The notes below the pieces were generated by a model. That model searched no databases. It was not told where the DNA came from and was given only the letters and a program-made list of their open reading frames with translations. Of a DNA stretch of 64,000 bases, positions 52,037 to 60,720 are shown in pieces; the first letter of the stretch is position 1, and each line of letters begins with the position of its first letter. Origin of the DNA: Cyclobacteriaceae bacterium (GTDB taxonomy: Bacteria; Bacteroidota; Bacteroidia; Cytophagales; Cyclobacteriaceae); contig JAEUUF010000002.1 in assembly GCA_016787645.1 (NCBI GenBank), positions 408,472 through 472,471 of the forward strand. The letters run 5' to 3'. Made by a program: the position numbers and the translations under genes.

Positions 52037-55000
52037 ATGAGCTCTATCGCGTTCATTGATACGGAGATTGATGCATCCGGCAAGTCAATTCTCGATATAG
52101 GAGGTGTCCGGGATAGTGGGAGCATCTTTCACTCGAATTCTATTGCCGGCTTTACCGAGTTTTTGAGTGGCGCCGATTTCATAGGTGGTCACAATATTCT
52201 CAATCATGATGTGAAGTACATCGGCGGATTGCTGGAGCGTCTTGGTATTCAGGAGGGGAACATCGTCGATACCTTGTTTCTTTCCCCTTTGTTTTTCCCT
52301 GCAAAGCCATACCATGCATTGATCAAGGATGACAAGATTGCACCTGATTCTCTCAATAATCCGCTTAATGATTCAATAGCTGCCAGAGAATTATTCTTTG
52401 CAGAGAAGGATGCTTTTGAAAGCTTAGACGAGGCTCTTAAAACAATATTCTATCGACTGCTAGCGGATAATCGTGAATTTGGGGCCTTCTTTCGGTTCAT
52501 AGGATTCAAGCCTATTGAAGAGAATGCTCTGAGTCTTATTCGAAGACGATTCAAGAGCGAGGTTTGTGAGTCTGCAAATATGGAACAGCTAATTGCTGAG
52601 ACTCCGATTGAGTTGGCATATTCTTTAGCACTTATTAATTGCCACGACCATTACTCGATCACCCCGAGATGGGTTTTGAAGAATTATCCAAATGTGGAGA
52701 GGGTGATGTACTTGTTGCGCGGCAACCCTTGTTTAAGTGGCTGCAGTTATTGTAACCAGGCATATGATATCCACAAAGGCTTAAAGAAGTACTTCGGCTT
52801 TGATTCCTACAGGACATATGCAGGGGAAGCGCTACAGGAGAAGGCTGTAACTGCCGCATTGAGCAATAAATCCATCTTGGCTGTATTTCCTACAGGAGGA
52901 GGTAAATCAATAACGTTTCAGGTTCCGGCGCTTATGAGTGGCGCAAACAGGCGAGGGCTTACTGTCGTCATCTCGCCTTTACAAGCTTTGATGAAGGACC
53001 AGGTTGACAATCTTGAGAGAAAGCATAGCATAACAGATGCGGTGACCATCAACGGTCTTCTAGATCCTATCGAGCGAAAGAGGTCAATTGATCGAGTGGA
53101 GGATGGTTCAGCTTCGATTCTTTACATATCTCCTGAGTCGCTGCGTTCGCGAACGATTGAGCGCGCCTTGCTGGGCAGAAACGTTGTTCGATTTGTGATT
53201 GACGAGGCTCACTGCTTTTCTTCATGGGGCCAAAGTTTTCGTGTTGACTATTTATACATCGGCGACTTCATCAAGTCCTTTCAGGACAAGAAGCAGCTTA
53301 CTGAAGGGATTCCTGTTTCATGCTTTACAGCGACAGCTAAGCAGAAAGTGATTGAAGATATCAAGGAGTATTTCTTTGCGAAGTTGAATTTGAAGTTGGA
53401 GGTATATACCAGTAGTGGTTCACGCGACAATCTTCATTTTAAGGTACTGGCGATTGAAAAGGAAGCCGACAAATATGCGGCCACAAAGCGCCTGCTCGAG
53501 GAAAAGCAGTGCCCGTCGATCATTTACGTATCCAGAACGGGTAAAGCGAAAAAATTAGCTGATAAGCTTACGAATGATGGTTTTCCGGCCAAACCTTACC
53601 ATGGTAAAATGGAAGTGAGCGATAAGACAGCCAATCAAGAAGCTTTCATGAATGGGAAGGTATCAACCATGGTGGCCACTTCTGCATTTGGGATGGGGGT
53701 TGACAAGAAAGATATTGGTCTGATAATTCACTACGATATTTCGGATTCCCTGGAGAGTTACGTACAAGAGGCCGGTCGGGCCGGTCGAGATGAGCACATT
53801 CAAGCAGACTGTTACGTTTTATTCGCTGAGGAGGATCTTGACAAACATTTCATCCTATTGAATCAAACCAGAATTACCAAAGATGAGATACAGCAGGTTT
53901 GGGGTGCAATAAAGGGCTTGACCGGATTTAATAAGAAGAATCTAAAGCAATCGGCTTTGGAGATCGCCCGCAAAGCAGGATGGGATGATCGCATATCTGA
54001 GATTGAAACACGAGTGACAACAGCGATTGCAGCTCTGGAAGATGCCGGTTATATAGCCCGTGGTCAAAACATGCCCCGTGTATATGCTAATAGCATTAAG
54101 TCAGCGAATGCCCAAGAGGCAATTGAAGTGATAAACGCTTCGGAACGATTTAATCCGAAGGATAAAGAAAATGCTACTCGAATCATTAAAAAGCTGATTT
54201 CAAGCAAGAGACGGAAGCAATCTGTGGATGATGAGGCCGAATCCAGAATTGACTATATCGCTGATCACCTCGGTATTCGGAAGGAGGAAGTCATTGGTAT
54301 TGTTAATAAGTTACGTGAGGAAAGGATTCTGGCTGATGGAAAGGACTTGACAGCTTTTATTAGGCGACGGGAGAGCAGGAATCAACCCCTTAATCTTCTG
54401 GAAGTTTATGTCAGGCTTGAGAGATTTTTGTTGAGCATTGTGGAGGAGCAGCCTAAGACACTAAATGTCAAACAACTGAATCAGGATGCTGAGTTGAGCA
54501 ATTGCCAGGAAGTAACTCCTGCCAGGATAACAACGATCTTTAATATTTGGTCTATCAAGAATTGGATCAAGCGCCAAAACATGAAGGACTCACGGAACTA
54601 CGTTAAAGTGGTTTCTCTATTACCGATTGAGAGCCTTAAGCTCAAACTAGACAAGAGAGCTGAATTGGCAAAGTTCATTCTGACAGTGCTTTTGGAGAAG
54701 TGCGATCATTTGCAAGTAGATCGTGAGAGTGAAGAAGTGCAAGTGGAATTTTCGGTCCTTGAGATGAAGGAGGAGTTTGAACGAAGACCCAAGCTGTTCG
54801 AGATTTCATCGTCTGTCGAAGATATGGAGGATGCACTATTCTATCTCTCACGAATCGAGGCGATCAAAATAGAAGGTGGCTTCATGGTCCTCTACAATCA
54901 GCTTACAATTGATCGCTTGGAAGTTGACAATAGGCGACGTTACAAGGATCAGGAGTATAGCAAATTGGAGCGTTTTTATAAGAGCCGGGTTCAACAGATT

Positions 55001-56857
55001 CATATTGTGGGCGAGTATGCCAAAAGAATGATAACCGATTATCGGAGTGCCTTGACCTTTGTCGAGGACTATTTTAGTCTGAACTACAGTTCATTTCTTG
55101 GAAAGTACTTTAAGGATACGCGTGGGGTAGATATCGAGAGAAATATAAGTCCATCTAAATATAGGAGACTATTTGGGGACTTGTCACCGGAGCAATTAGC
55201 AATCGTTACCGAAAAGAAAGCAAAATACATGGTAGTTGCTGCCGGGCCGGGAAGTGGTAAGACGCGAGTACTGGTTCACAAGCTGGCTTCAGTACTCTTA
55301 ATGGAGGAAGTAAAGCATGAACAGTTACTCATGTTAACATTTTCTAGAGCGGCTGCAACGGAATTCAAGATTCGCTTGATAGAGCTTATCGGCAATGCAG
55401 CGAATTCTGTTGAAATTAGAACATTTCATTCCTTTGCTTTTGATATCCTAGGCATGGTGGGATCGCTTGGAAATGCAGAAGTCGTGGTAAGTCTTGCAAC
55501 AAAAAAAATCATAGATGGTGAAATTGAGCCCAGTAGGATTGCCAAGTTGGTATTGGTTATTGATGAGGCTCAGGATATGACAGAGCATGAGTTTGGACTG
55601 ATAGAGGCCCTAATGAAAAAGAACGAAGGGATGAGGGTAATTGCCGTAGGGGATGATGATCAATGCATTTTCCAGTGGAGAGGAGCAAGTGCAAAGTATT
55701 TGCATCAATTAATACGCGCATATGGGGCGAAGAAATATGAATTAGCTCTAAACTATAGAAGTAAGAGGAATATAGTCCAATTTACAAATCAGTGGGTTCT
55801 GAGAATTAATGATCGTTTAAAGACTCGGCCGATTGAGGCAAGGTATACGGATTACGGCAAATTGCGAATCTTTCGTCACGAAGTGGGATCAATGATTGTG
55901 CCGCTGGTTGATGACATCGAGCAAAGCGAACTTGTTGGTACGACTTGCGTGATTGCAAGAACAAATGCTGAGACGCTGGAGATTTGGGGCCTTCTTTTGC
56001 ATAGAGGAATTCCGGCGAGGCTAATACAAAGTTATAACTGGTTGCGGTTGTATGACCTTGTTGAGGTGAGGTTCTTTTTGAGTTGCCTAGGGGATGAGCA
56101 GCGCTCTGTCATTTCAGATGATATTTGGGTAAGCGCAAAAAAGGCGCTTAATAGGGAATTTGCAAGGAGCACGAAGCTGAGCGTTTGTAATGCCATGATC
56201 AAGGAATTTGAATTGAGTAATCCAAAACGAAGATACTGGTCTGACTTGGAAATATTTATTGAGGAGTCAAGAGTCGATGATTTCGTTCCAGCATCTGCTG
56301 ACATCATTCTGGTTTCGACAATACATAAGGCAAAGGGCAAGGAATTTGATAATGTTTTCCTAATGCTGAAGGGTGGAAGTCCTGCCAAGGATGAAGATTA
56401 TAGACAGCTATATGTAGCTATGACCCGGGCGAAGACCAGCTTGACGATACATCTTGATCAAGGTTACTTAGACGATATCAATGTTGAGGGCATTGAGCGT
56501 CTGGTCGACCAGAACTACTATAAGGCACCTGACCAAATAGTAGTGCAGTTATCAATGCGGGATGTGTGGTTAGATGGGTTTGCCAGAATGCAAATGGACA
56601 TCTCGAAGTTGATACCGGGTGATACTCTTTTCTATCGGGAGAACGGTCTATGTGACACTAAGGGTCACCAAGTGCTTTTCTTTTCAAGTCAGTTCACAGC
56701 TCGGTTGACTGAATTAGCAAAACAGGACTATATACCTGTTTCTGCAAAAGTGGACTTTGTTGTTTACTGGAAAGGAGAAAGCCTCTCGTCGGAGATTAAG
56801 ATTGTTTTGCCTGAGATAACGTTTGGCAAAAGATCTAGTTTTGTTGATAAGCGCTGA
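52037..56857 (+). CDS. Exonuclease-RecQ-UvrD fusion helicase
   Basis: A 1606-residue three-machine protein. Residues 1-125 resemble a DEDD 3'-5' exonuclease: D8-x-E10 (FIDTEID), D58 (HNILNHD) and D112 (NPLND); the usual His five residues before the last Asp is not there. A Cys cluster (NPCLSGCSYC) precedes a RecQ-type SF2 helicase with GGGKS (K290), DEAH (389-392) and ESYVQEAGRAGRDE. A helical middle of about 400 residues leads to a UvrD-type SF1 helicase: GPGSGKT (K1075), DEAQD (1176-1180), GDDDQCIFQWRG, TIHKAKGKEFD and AMTRAKTSLTI. About 80 C-terminal residues are unassigned. It starts 9 bp after mcrC, so it probably processes ends made by McrBC or acts as its own anti-phage enzyme. Confidence 0.88.
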   Translation: MSSIAFIDTEIDASGKSILDIGGVRDSGSIFHSNSIAGFTEFLSGADFIGGHNILNHDVKYIGGLLERLGIQEGNIVDTLFLSPLFFPAKPYHALIKDDKIAPDSLNNPLNDSIAARELFFAEKDAFESLDEALKTIFYRLLADNREFGAFFRFIGFKPIEENALSLIRRRFKSEVCESANMEQLIAETPIELAYSLALINCHDHYSITPRWVLKNYPNVERVMYLLRGNPCLSGCSYCNQAYDIHKGLKKYFGFDSYRTYAGEALQEKAVTAALSNKSILAVFPTGGGKSITFQVPALMSGANRRGLTVVISPLQALMKDQVDNLERKHSITDAVTINGLLDPIERKRSIDRVEDGSASILYISPESLRSRTIERALLGRNVVRFVIDEAHCFSSWGQSFRVDYLYIGDFIKSFQDKKQLTEGIPVSCFTATAKQKVIEDIKEYFFAKLNLKLEVYTSSGSRDNLHFKVLAIEKEADKYAATKRLLEEKQCPSIIYVSRTGKAKKLADKLTNDGFPAKPYHGKMEVSDKTANQEAFMNGKVSTMVATSAFGMGVDKKDIGLIIHYDISDSLESYVQEAGRAGRDEHIQADCYVLFAEEDLDKHFILLNQTRITKDEIQQVWGAIKGLTGFNKKNLKQSALEIARKAGWDDRISEIETRVTTAIAALEDAGYIARGQNMPRVYANSIKSANAQEAIEVINASERFNPKDKENATRIIKKLISSKRRKQSVDDEAESRIDYIADHLGIRKEEVIGIVNKLREERILADGKDLTAFIRRRESRNQPLNLLEVYVRLERFLLSIVEEQPKTLNVKQLNQDAELSNCQEVTPARITTIFNIWSIKNWIKRQNMKDSRNYVKVVSLLPIESLKLKLDKRAELAKFILTVLLEKCDHLQVDRESEEVQVEFSVLEMKEEFERRPKLFEISSSVEDMEDALFYLSRIEAIKIEGGFMVLYNQLTIDRLEVDNRRRYKDQEYSKLERFYKSRVQQIHIVGEYAKRMITDYRSALTFVEDYFSLNYSSFLGKYFKDTRGVDIERNISPSKYRRLFGDLSPEQLAIVTEKKAKYMVVAAGPGSGKTRVLVHKLASVLLMEEVKHEQLLMLTFSRAAATEFKIRLIELIGNAANSVEIRTFHSFAFDILGMVGSLGNAEVVVSLATKKIIDGEIEPSRIAKLVLVIDEAQDMTEHEFGLIEALMKKNEGMRVIAVGDDDQCIFQWRGASAKYLHQLIRAYGAKKYELALNYRSKRNIVQFTNQWVLRINDRLKTRPIEARYTDYGKLRIFRHEVGSMIVPLVDDIEQSELVGTTCVIARTNAETLEIWGLLLHRGIPARLIQSYNWLRLYDLVEVRFFLSCLGDEQRSVISDDIWVSAKKALNREFARSTKLSVCNAMIKEFELSNPKRRYWSDLEIFIEESRVDDFVPASADIILVSTIHKAKGKEFDNVFLMLKGGSPAKDEDYRQLYVAMTRAKTSLTIHLDQGYLDDINVEGIERLVDQNYYKAPDQIVVQLSMRDVWLDGFARMQMDISKLIPGDTLFYRENGLCDTKGHQVLFFSSQFTARLTELAKQDYIPVSAKVDFVVYWKGESLSSEIKIVLPEITFGKRSSFVDKR

Positions 56858-56910
56858 GGTATCCAACTTGATATCTCGCAGTGAATGTTAACCTTCTCAA
56901 TCACCATTAA

Positions 56911-57735
56911 ATGATGAAATTGCTTAACTATACCTTGATTAGTATTTCGGTCTGGCTTGTCCTATTGTTGATATCAAGTTATGCCTTTACTGTGTGGCTC
57001 AATCCGATTGATTGGGAAACCGCCATTGGGGCTGTCAATTCTATAGTTGCCGCATTAGCTTTTGTTGGGATTATTTATACCGTGCAGATTCAGCGAAAAG
57101 AATTGAAGCTGCAGCGAAAAGAGTTGAAGTCGACTAGACGTGAGTTTCAGGAGCAGAATATTACTTTCAAGAAGCAGCGATTCGAGACGACTTTTTTCAA
57201 TCTATTGAATCTTCATAATTCTTTAACCGAGAAACTAACAATGCCAGTTGGAGGGCGCATTCAGCATGGGCGAGAAGCTATCCGAGATGCATACGGAGAG
57301 TTCAAGGTCAAATATTTGGAGTATTTAAGAATCAATGGCGCGCGTGAGTTTACGTGGGAGAATCTGCAGAAGATCAGACAATTGGTGATCTCTATCTTCA
57401 ACTCATTTTTTGGGGAAAAAGAAGAGTATCTTGGCCACTACCTGCGCAGCATTCATGGACTCCTAAAGTTTGTATCGGATACGGAATTAATTGAAGATAA
57501 GGAGAAGAGGCGTTATTATGATATGATAATCTCTCATTTGAATTCATACGAAGTATGCCTGGTTTATTACTATATGTCTGCTGGTCCTGGATTTACGGAC
57601 AGGAGAATGTTTGATTCTGCCCATCTAGGTGCTAGATTGAATACAGGGCTTTTAGCGGACGTGAATCATGGGCTTTTATTTGATCCCGATGAAATTATCA
57701 GGGCTGTACTCTCTATAAAGAATTTGCCTCATTAG
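56911..57735 (+). CDS. putAbiC-family membrane protein (putative phage abortive infection)
   Basis: A 274-residue protein: two transmembrane helices (about 5-27 and 40-60), a charged coiled coil (IQRKELKLQRKELKSTRREF), then the putAbiC signature (EQNITFKKQRFETTFFNLLNLHNSL). The C-terminal helical domain has YLGHYLRSIHGLLKFV and YEVCLVYYYMSAGPGF. Members are linked to abortive infection, acting at the membrane. It is last in the island, 53 bp after the fusion helicase, and is the likeliest growth-arrest or lysis effector; that role is inferred from the family and position. Confidence 0.85.
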   Translation: MMKLLNYTLISISVWLVLLLISSYAFTVWLNPIDWETAIGAVNSIVAALAFVGIIYTVQIQRKELKLQRKELKSTRREFQEQNITFKKQRFETTFFNLLNLHNSLTEKLTMPVGGRIQHGREAIRDAYGEFKVKYLEYLRINGAREFTWENLQKIRQLVISIFNSFFGEKEEYLGHYLRSIHGLLKFVSDTELIEDKEKRRYYDMIISHLNSYEVCLVYYYMSAGPGFTDRRMFDSAHLGARLNTGLLADVNHGLLFDPDEIIRAVLSIKNLPH

Positions 57736-57869
57736 TTTCTTTCTTCAGTTGCTTCCTCTTGCGCGTTCATTCTCACTTCGTCATATAGGTCGGTATTAAA
57801 AATTAACTCCACTTGTTGGTCACTCATCCCATGATCTTTTTGGGTTATTGAATCGATTTTCTTGGTCAT
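57732..57869 (-). CDS. Possible 45-residue acidic protein convergent with putAbiC
   Basis: ATG (57869) to TAA (57732): MTKKIDSITQKDHGMSDQQ followed by a Glu/Asp-rich end (DLYDEVRMNAQEEATEERN). It overlaps the end of the putAbiC gene by four bases. The residue mix is protein-like and quite unlike the antisense translation, but no family is recognised and no ribosome site is seen. Confidence 0.3.
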   Translation of the reverse strand: MTKKIDSITQKDHGMSDQQVELIFNTDLYDEVRMNAQEEATEERN

Positions 57870-58053
57870 CCGTACTAAACCCACCTTGTGCCCTGTTTTC
57901 AATTGTAATTCTTTTAACAGGTGTTATCGCATGGGGTTTCAGTTCAAATGGCCTTCCCTCACTGGCCAGTATGGCTACATACTTGAGGAGGACGTTATAT
58001 TTTCCCTTAGTTGGATCCTTCAGTATCGACTTGCTAATGGAATGTGATGTGAA
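57820..58053 (-). pseudogene. Startless open frame, possible gene remnant
   Basis: On the minus strand 77 codons are open from just after a TAA (58054-58056) to a TGA (57820-57822). They include KGKYNVLLKYVAILASEGRP, KPHAITPVKRITIENRAQGG and FSTDDQENRFNN. There is no ATG or GTG at the 5' end, and the frame overlaps the 45-residue ORF in another phase. It reads like a piece of real protein, so it may be the tail of a gene lost at the edge of the island. This 497-bp gap has nothing else but a CGCAGAGAC-type repeat near 58137-58160. Confidence 0.25.
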
Positions 58054-58232
58054 TTATTAATAAGCTTTGAAGTTGGTGGCCATGTTGCAAGTTCTGTCAA
58101 TTCAAATGGTGGAGTTGTAGTGTGGGTATTTCACCGCAGAGACGCAGAGGTCGCGGAGATAAAAAGTCACTAGCCCCTAACCCCCTTTGCTGACCCGGGG
58201 CAAGAGGCGGTAGAGTCTGCCTAGCTTGAGCC

Positions 58233-58742
58233 CTAGTCTTCCAATTTCATCAGTAACGCGAAGTCCGAGAGTGCTTCTTCTTGTCCTTTGATTGGAAACT
58301 TCGTTCTCCGGGATCCAATGATGCCGCCGATAGTAGCTCCGAAGACCGCGCCGATTCCCCCCACTACCGCACCTGTAGTAAGCGCCATCTGTTGCCCACT
58401 GCTCCCAATGGCAAACCCCAAGACTGCTCCTGCAACAAAACCGCCAGCAGCCGCCTGCCTTACACTCCGCTTTGACACCATATCTATGGATTCGATTTCT
58501 TTCGTCGCAACAGTCCGCCGTTGATTCGTGTTATATCGCTTTAGGATAACCTGTTTTCGGTCCAGGTAGATGAGACGTCCTTTGAATTTGGTTCCATCCC
58601 TGAGAACTACCTTGACGTTGTGAAGGTTGTACTCAGAACTCTTCGGATATTTTTCTTTTGGAATGTTGGAGGGAGGGGCGGGTTGTTGAGCAAGGCACCT
58701 GGTAGCGAGAAATACAAGCAATACACTAGTAAGCCTGAGCAT
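58233..58742 (-). CDS. Exported glycine-zipper protein
   Basis: A 169-residue protein with signal peptide MLRLTSVLLVFLATRCLAQ and a proline-rich start. A small beta domain follows (VKVVLRDGTKFKGRLIYLDRKQVILKRY, like an SH3/LSM-type strand meander). Next is a long hydrophobic glycine-zipper stretch (about 100-150: GGFVAGAVLGFAIG, GAVVGGIGAVFGATIGGIIG). Glycine zippers insert in or span membranes. It is the first ordinary gene after the island. Function unknown. Confidence 0.75.
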   Translation of the reverse strand: MLRLTSVLLVFLATRCLAQQPAPPSNIPKEKYPKSSEYNLHNVKVVLRDGTKFKGRLIYLDRKQVILKRYNTNQRRTVATKEIESIDMVSKRSVRQAAAGGFVAGAVLGFAIGSSGQQMALTTGAVVGGIGAVFGATIGGIIGSRRTKFPIKGQEEALSDFALLMKLED

Positions 58743-58874
58743 GACATAAAATAAAGTCGTGCGACACCAGAAAGGCAATGATAAAAATCACCAGCTGCTT
58801 GTGCGCTGATCGTCGACGCGGTTGAGGCGGGCTGAGAGTCATTTGGATATTTGCCAGTCGGCGCACAGAGATAA

Positions 58875-58980
58875 ATATCCAATATCGAATAGCGAATGAT
58901 GAATGTCGAAGTGGGGCGAGGGGCGAGGGGTCAGGCTTGCCCGCCGCAGCTTTAGCGGAGGTGGGGGCTAGGGGTCAGGA
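58875..58980. repeat. ATATCGA heptamers passing in phase into GGGGCGA heptamers, plus G/C hairpin
   Basis: 58875-58909: ATATCCA, ATATCGA, ATAGCGA, ATGATGA, ATGTCGA. The 7-bp spacing then continues with AGTGGGG, CGAGGGG, CGAGGGG and TCAGG. 58934-58980 (CTTGCCCGCCGCAGCTTTAG, CGGAGGTGGGGGC, GGGGTCAGG) recurs in reverse complement at 62446-62508. Confidence 0.75.
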
Positions 58981-59045
58981 ATGCAGGCCGAATTGTCCGA
59001 TGTCAGGATTGATCATCCAGGTACCGCGACGCGGCAAAGAGACAA

Positions 59046-59136
59046 ATATCCAATATCGAATGTCGAATGATGAATGTCGAAGTGAACTGATTGCCAATAG
59101 CCAACAGCCAATAGCCAATAGCTAATGGCCTTTAGC
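59046..59136. repeat. Thirteen-unit phase-continuous heptamer array
   Basis: ATATCCA, ATATCGA, ATGTCGA, ATGATGA, ATGTCGA, AGTGAAC, TGATTGC, CAATAGC, CAACAGC, CAATAGC, CAATAGC, TAATGGC, CTTTAGC. Two word families are joined without loss of the 7-bp phase. A near-identical composite occurs at 62355-62445. The 507-bp gap around it has no gene. Confidence 0.85.
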
Positions 59137-59249
59137 CAACCCCGTCGGGGAAAATCGTCCATCAACCTGCGTAAATCCTCCATGGTAAGCCGTGTGCCGG
59201 CGCCCCACTTTTGTATCGTCAACAACGACGAACACTAAAACAAAAAAAC

Positions 59250-59807
59250 ATGACACGCTTACAAGCATTAAGCCCTGAGCAAGCCTCGGGCAAAACAAAA
59301 GAGTTGTTCAATGGCATTCAAGGCAAACTAGGCATGGTACCCAACATGATGCGCACGATGGGCAATTCGTCAGCCGTGCTGGAAGGATACCTCCAGTTGA
59401 GTGGAGCACTTGGCCACGGTACCCTGGGCGCCAAAACAGGAGAACTGATCGCGCTGGCGGTGGCAGAAAGCAATGCCTGCGATTATTGCCTCTCCGCTCA
59501 TTCTTTCATCGGAGAAAAACTGGTGGGCATCGACATCCCGTCGCTGACAGCCGCCAGGGAAGGCAAAAGCAACAATCCGAAAACGGATGCCGCCCTGAAA
59601 TTCGCGCGTGCATTGGTGGCCAAAAGAGGCTCCGTAACGGATGCCGACGTAGCCGCCGTGAAAGCTGCGGGGTATACGGATGGCGAAGTGGGTGAAATTG
59701 TGGCTCACGTGGCGCTGAATATTTTCACGAACTACCTCAACAAGACCGCCCAAACAACCATTGATTTTCCGGTCGTTACGGCCCATGAAGAAGTGGGAGT
59801 TGTATAA
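59250..59807 (+). CDS. AhpD-like peroxidase-related / carboxymuconolactone-decarboxylase-family protein
   Basis: A 185-residue protein with the AhpD/CMD core. The redox motif is C77-x-x-C80 with H84 (ESNACDYCLSAHSFIG). An N-terminal phrase (GKTKELFNGIQGKLGMVPNMMRTM) is typical of the peroxidase-related AhpD-like group. It probably reduces alkyl hydroperoxides or recycles a peroxiredoxin. ATG 59250 gives MTRLQALSPEQ; the frame opens 39 bp earlier at a TTG. A perfect hairpin separates it from the MOSC gene. Confidence 0.88.
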   Translation: MTRLQALSPEQASGKTKELFNGIQGKLGMVPNMMRTMGNSSAVLEGYLQLSGALGHGTLGAKTGELIALAVAESNACDYCLSAHSFIGEKLVGIDIPSLTAAREGKSNNPKTDAALKFARALVAKRGSVTDADVAAVKAAGYTDGEVGEIVAHVALNIFTNYLNKTAQTTIDFPVVTAHEEVGVV

Positions 59808-59843
59808 AGAGTAGTTGTGTGTCCAATTAAACCGTTATCTTTT

Positions 59844-59874
59844 AATGGGTCGGGGTCATTCATCCCGACCCATT
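59844..59874 (+). terminator. Hairpin between AhpD-like and MOSC genes
   Basis: AATGGGTCGGG (59844-59854) pairs perfectly with CCCGACCCATT (59864-59874), loop of 9 nt, 36 bp after the AhpD-like stop and 16 bp before the MOSC ATG. No T-run follows, so it may be a partial terminator or transcript-stabilising stem. Confidence 0.55.
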
Positions 59875-59890
59875 ATCTCCTTGAAACCTG

Positions 59891-60697
59891 ATGAAAGCTT
59901 TTATTTCACGCATCCGCATCTATCCCATCAAATCGCTGGATCCTGTCGAACTGCAGGAAGCAGAAGTGGGCACGCACTCGCTGCGCTATGATCGGGAGTT
60001 TGCCATGCTGGCCCCCGATGGCCGGTTTATGAATGGCAAACGATCGGGCCGGGTGAATGAATTGAAGGCGGTCTATGATATCCCCAACTACCGGGTAACC
60101 TTTTCCGACCGTTTGGGTGGACCGGAAACTTCCTTTCATTTGCAAAACGAGCAAACCGGTGTGGAGCAGTACTTAAGCAACTTCTTTGGTGAACCGGTAT
60201 CCCTCGTGCACAATACGGAAGGTCAACTCATGGATATCCCGACGGCCAGCAGCGTGACGATCCTGAGCGAAGCCACGCTGCAATCCCTGCATAAAGAGTT
60301 CTCCGATCGCAGCCTGGAAGACGTGCGCCTTCGCTTTCGTGCGACGATTGAGCTGGGCGGCGTCGAACCTTACTGGGAAGAGAAGCTGGTGGGTGAGCCC
60401 GGCATCGGCATGCGACTGACCATGGGCGATGTGGAAATGATCGGGGTAAGCCCGCGGGCCCGGTGCAATGTGCCGCCGCGGGATCCGCTGACCGGTGTTA
60501 CCGACAAGACGTTTGTCAGGCGCATGATGAAACACCGCGAGAAGACCTTGCCGGAAGGCAGTCACCTCGCGGCCTATGGCAGTTTGTACCACCTCACCAT
60601 CAACACCTATATACCCGTTACGCAAAAGGGGAAATGGCTACGGGTGGGTGACGAGGTAAGAATCCTGGAGCCCGTTCGACTGGAAAGTGCCTCCTGA
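59891..60697 (+). CDS. MOSC-domain protein (YcbX/mARC type)
   Basis: A 268-residue protein with an N-terminal MOSC beta-barrel (IRIYPIKSLDPVELQEAEV, LRYDREFAMLAPDGRFMNGKR) and a MOSC core. The core cysteine C192 (SPRARCNVPPRDPLTG) is at the place that binds molybdenum in mARC-like proteins. Such proteins reduce N-hydroxylated or sulfoxide compounds with the molybdenum cofactor. It lies between the AhpD-like gene and an AraC regulator on one strand, so a detoxification cluster is plausible. Confidence 0.88.
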   Translation: MKAFISRIRIYPIKSLDPVELQEAEVGTHSLRYDREFAMLAPDGRFMNGKRSGRVNELKAVYDIPNYRVTFSDRLGGPETSFHLQNEQTGVEQYLSNFFGEPVSLVHNTEGQLMDIPTASSVTILSEATLQSLHKEFSDRSLEDVRLRFRATIELGGVEPYWEEKLVGEPGIGMRLTMGDVEMIGVSPRARCNVPPRDPLTGVTDKTFVRRMMKHREKTLPEGSHLAAYGSLYHLTINTYIPVTQKGKWLRVGDEVRILEPVRLESAS

Positions 60698-60720
60698 CTA
60701 TTATTATAGTAACCTTCGAT

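Noticed and set aside
57848-58060. 70-codon plus-strand ORF with a hydrophobic stretch
   Set aside because: It is antisense to more protein-like minus-strand frames, and no ribosome site or family is seen.
36284-58232. Integrase, tRNA-type attachment site or insertion sequence for the defence island
   Set aside because: I looked at both edges and in the gaps; the only edge signal is the NHL 3' duplication around the AbiE pair.
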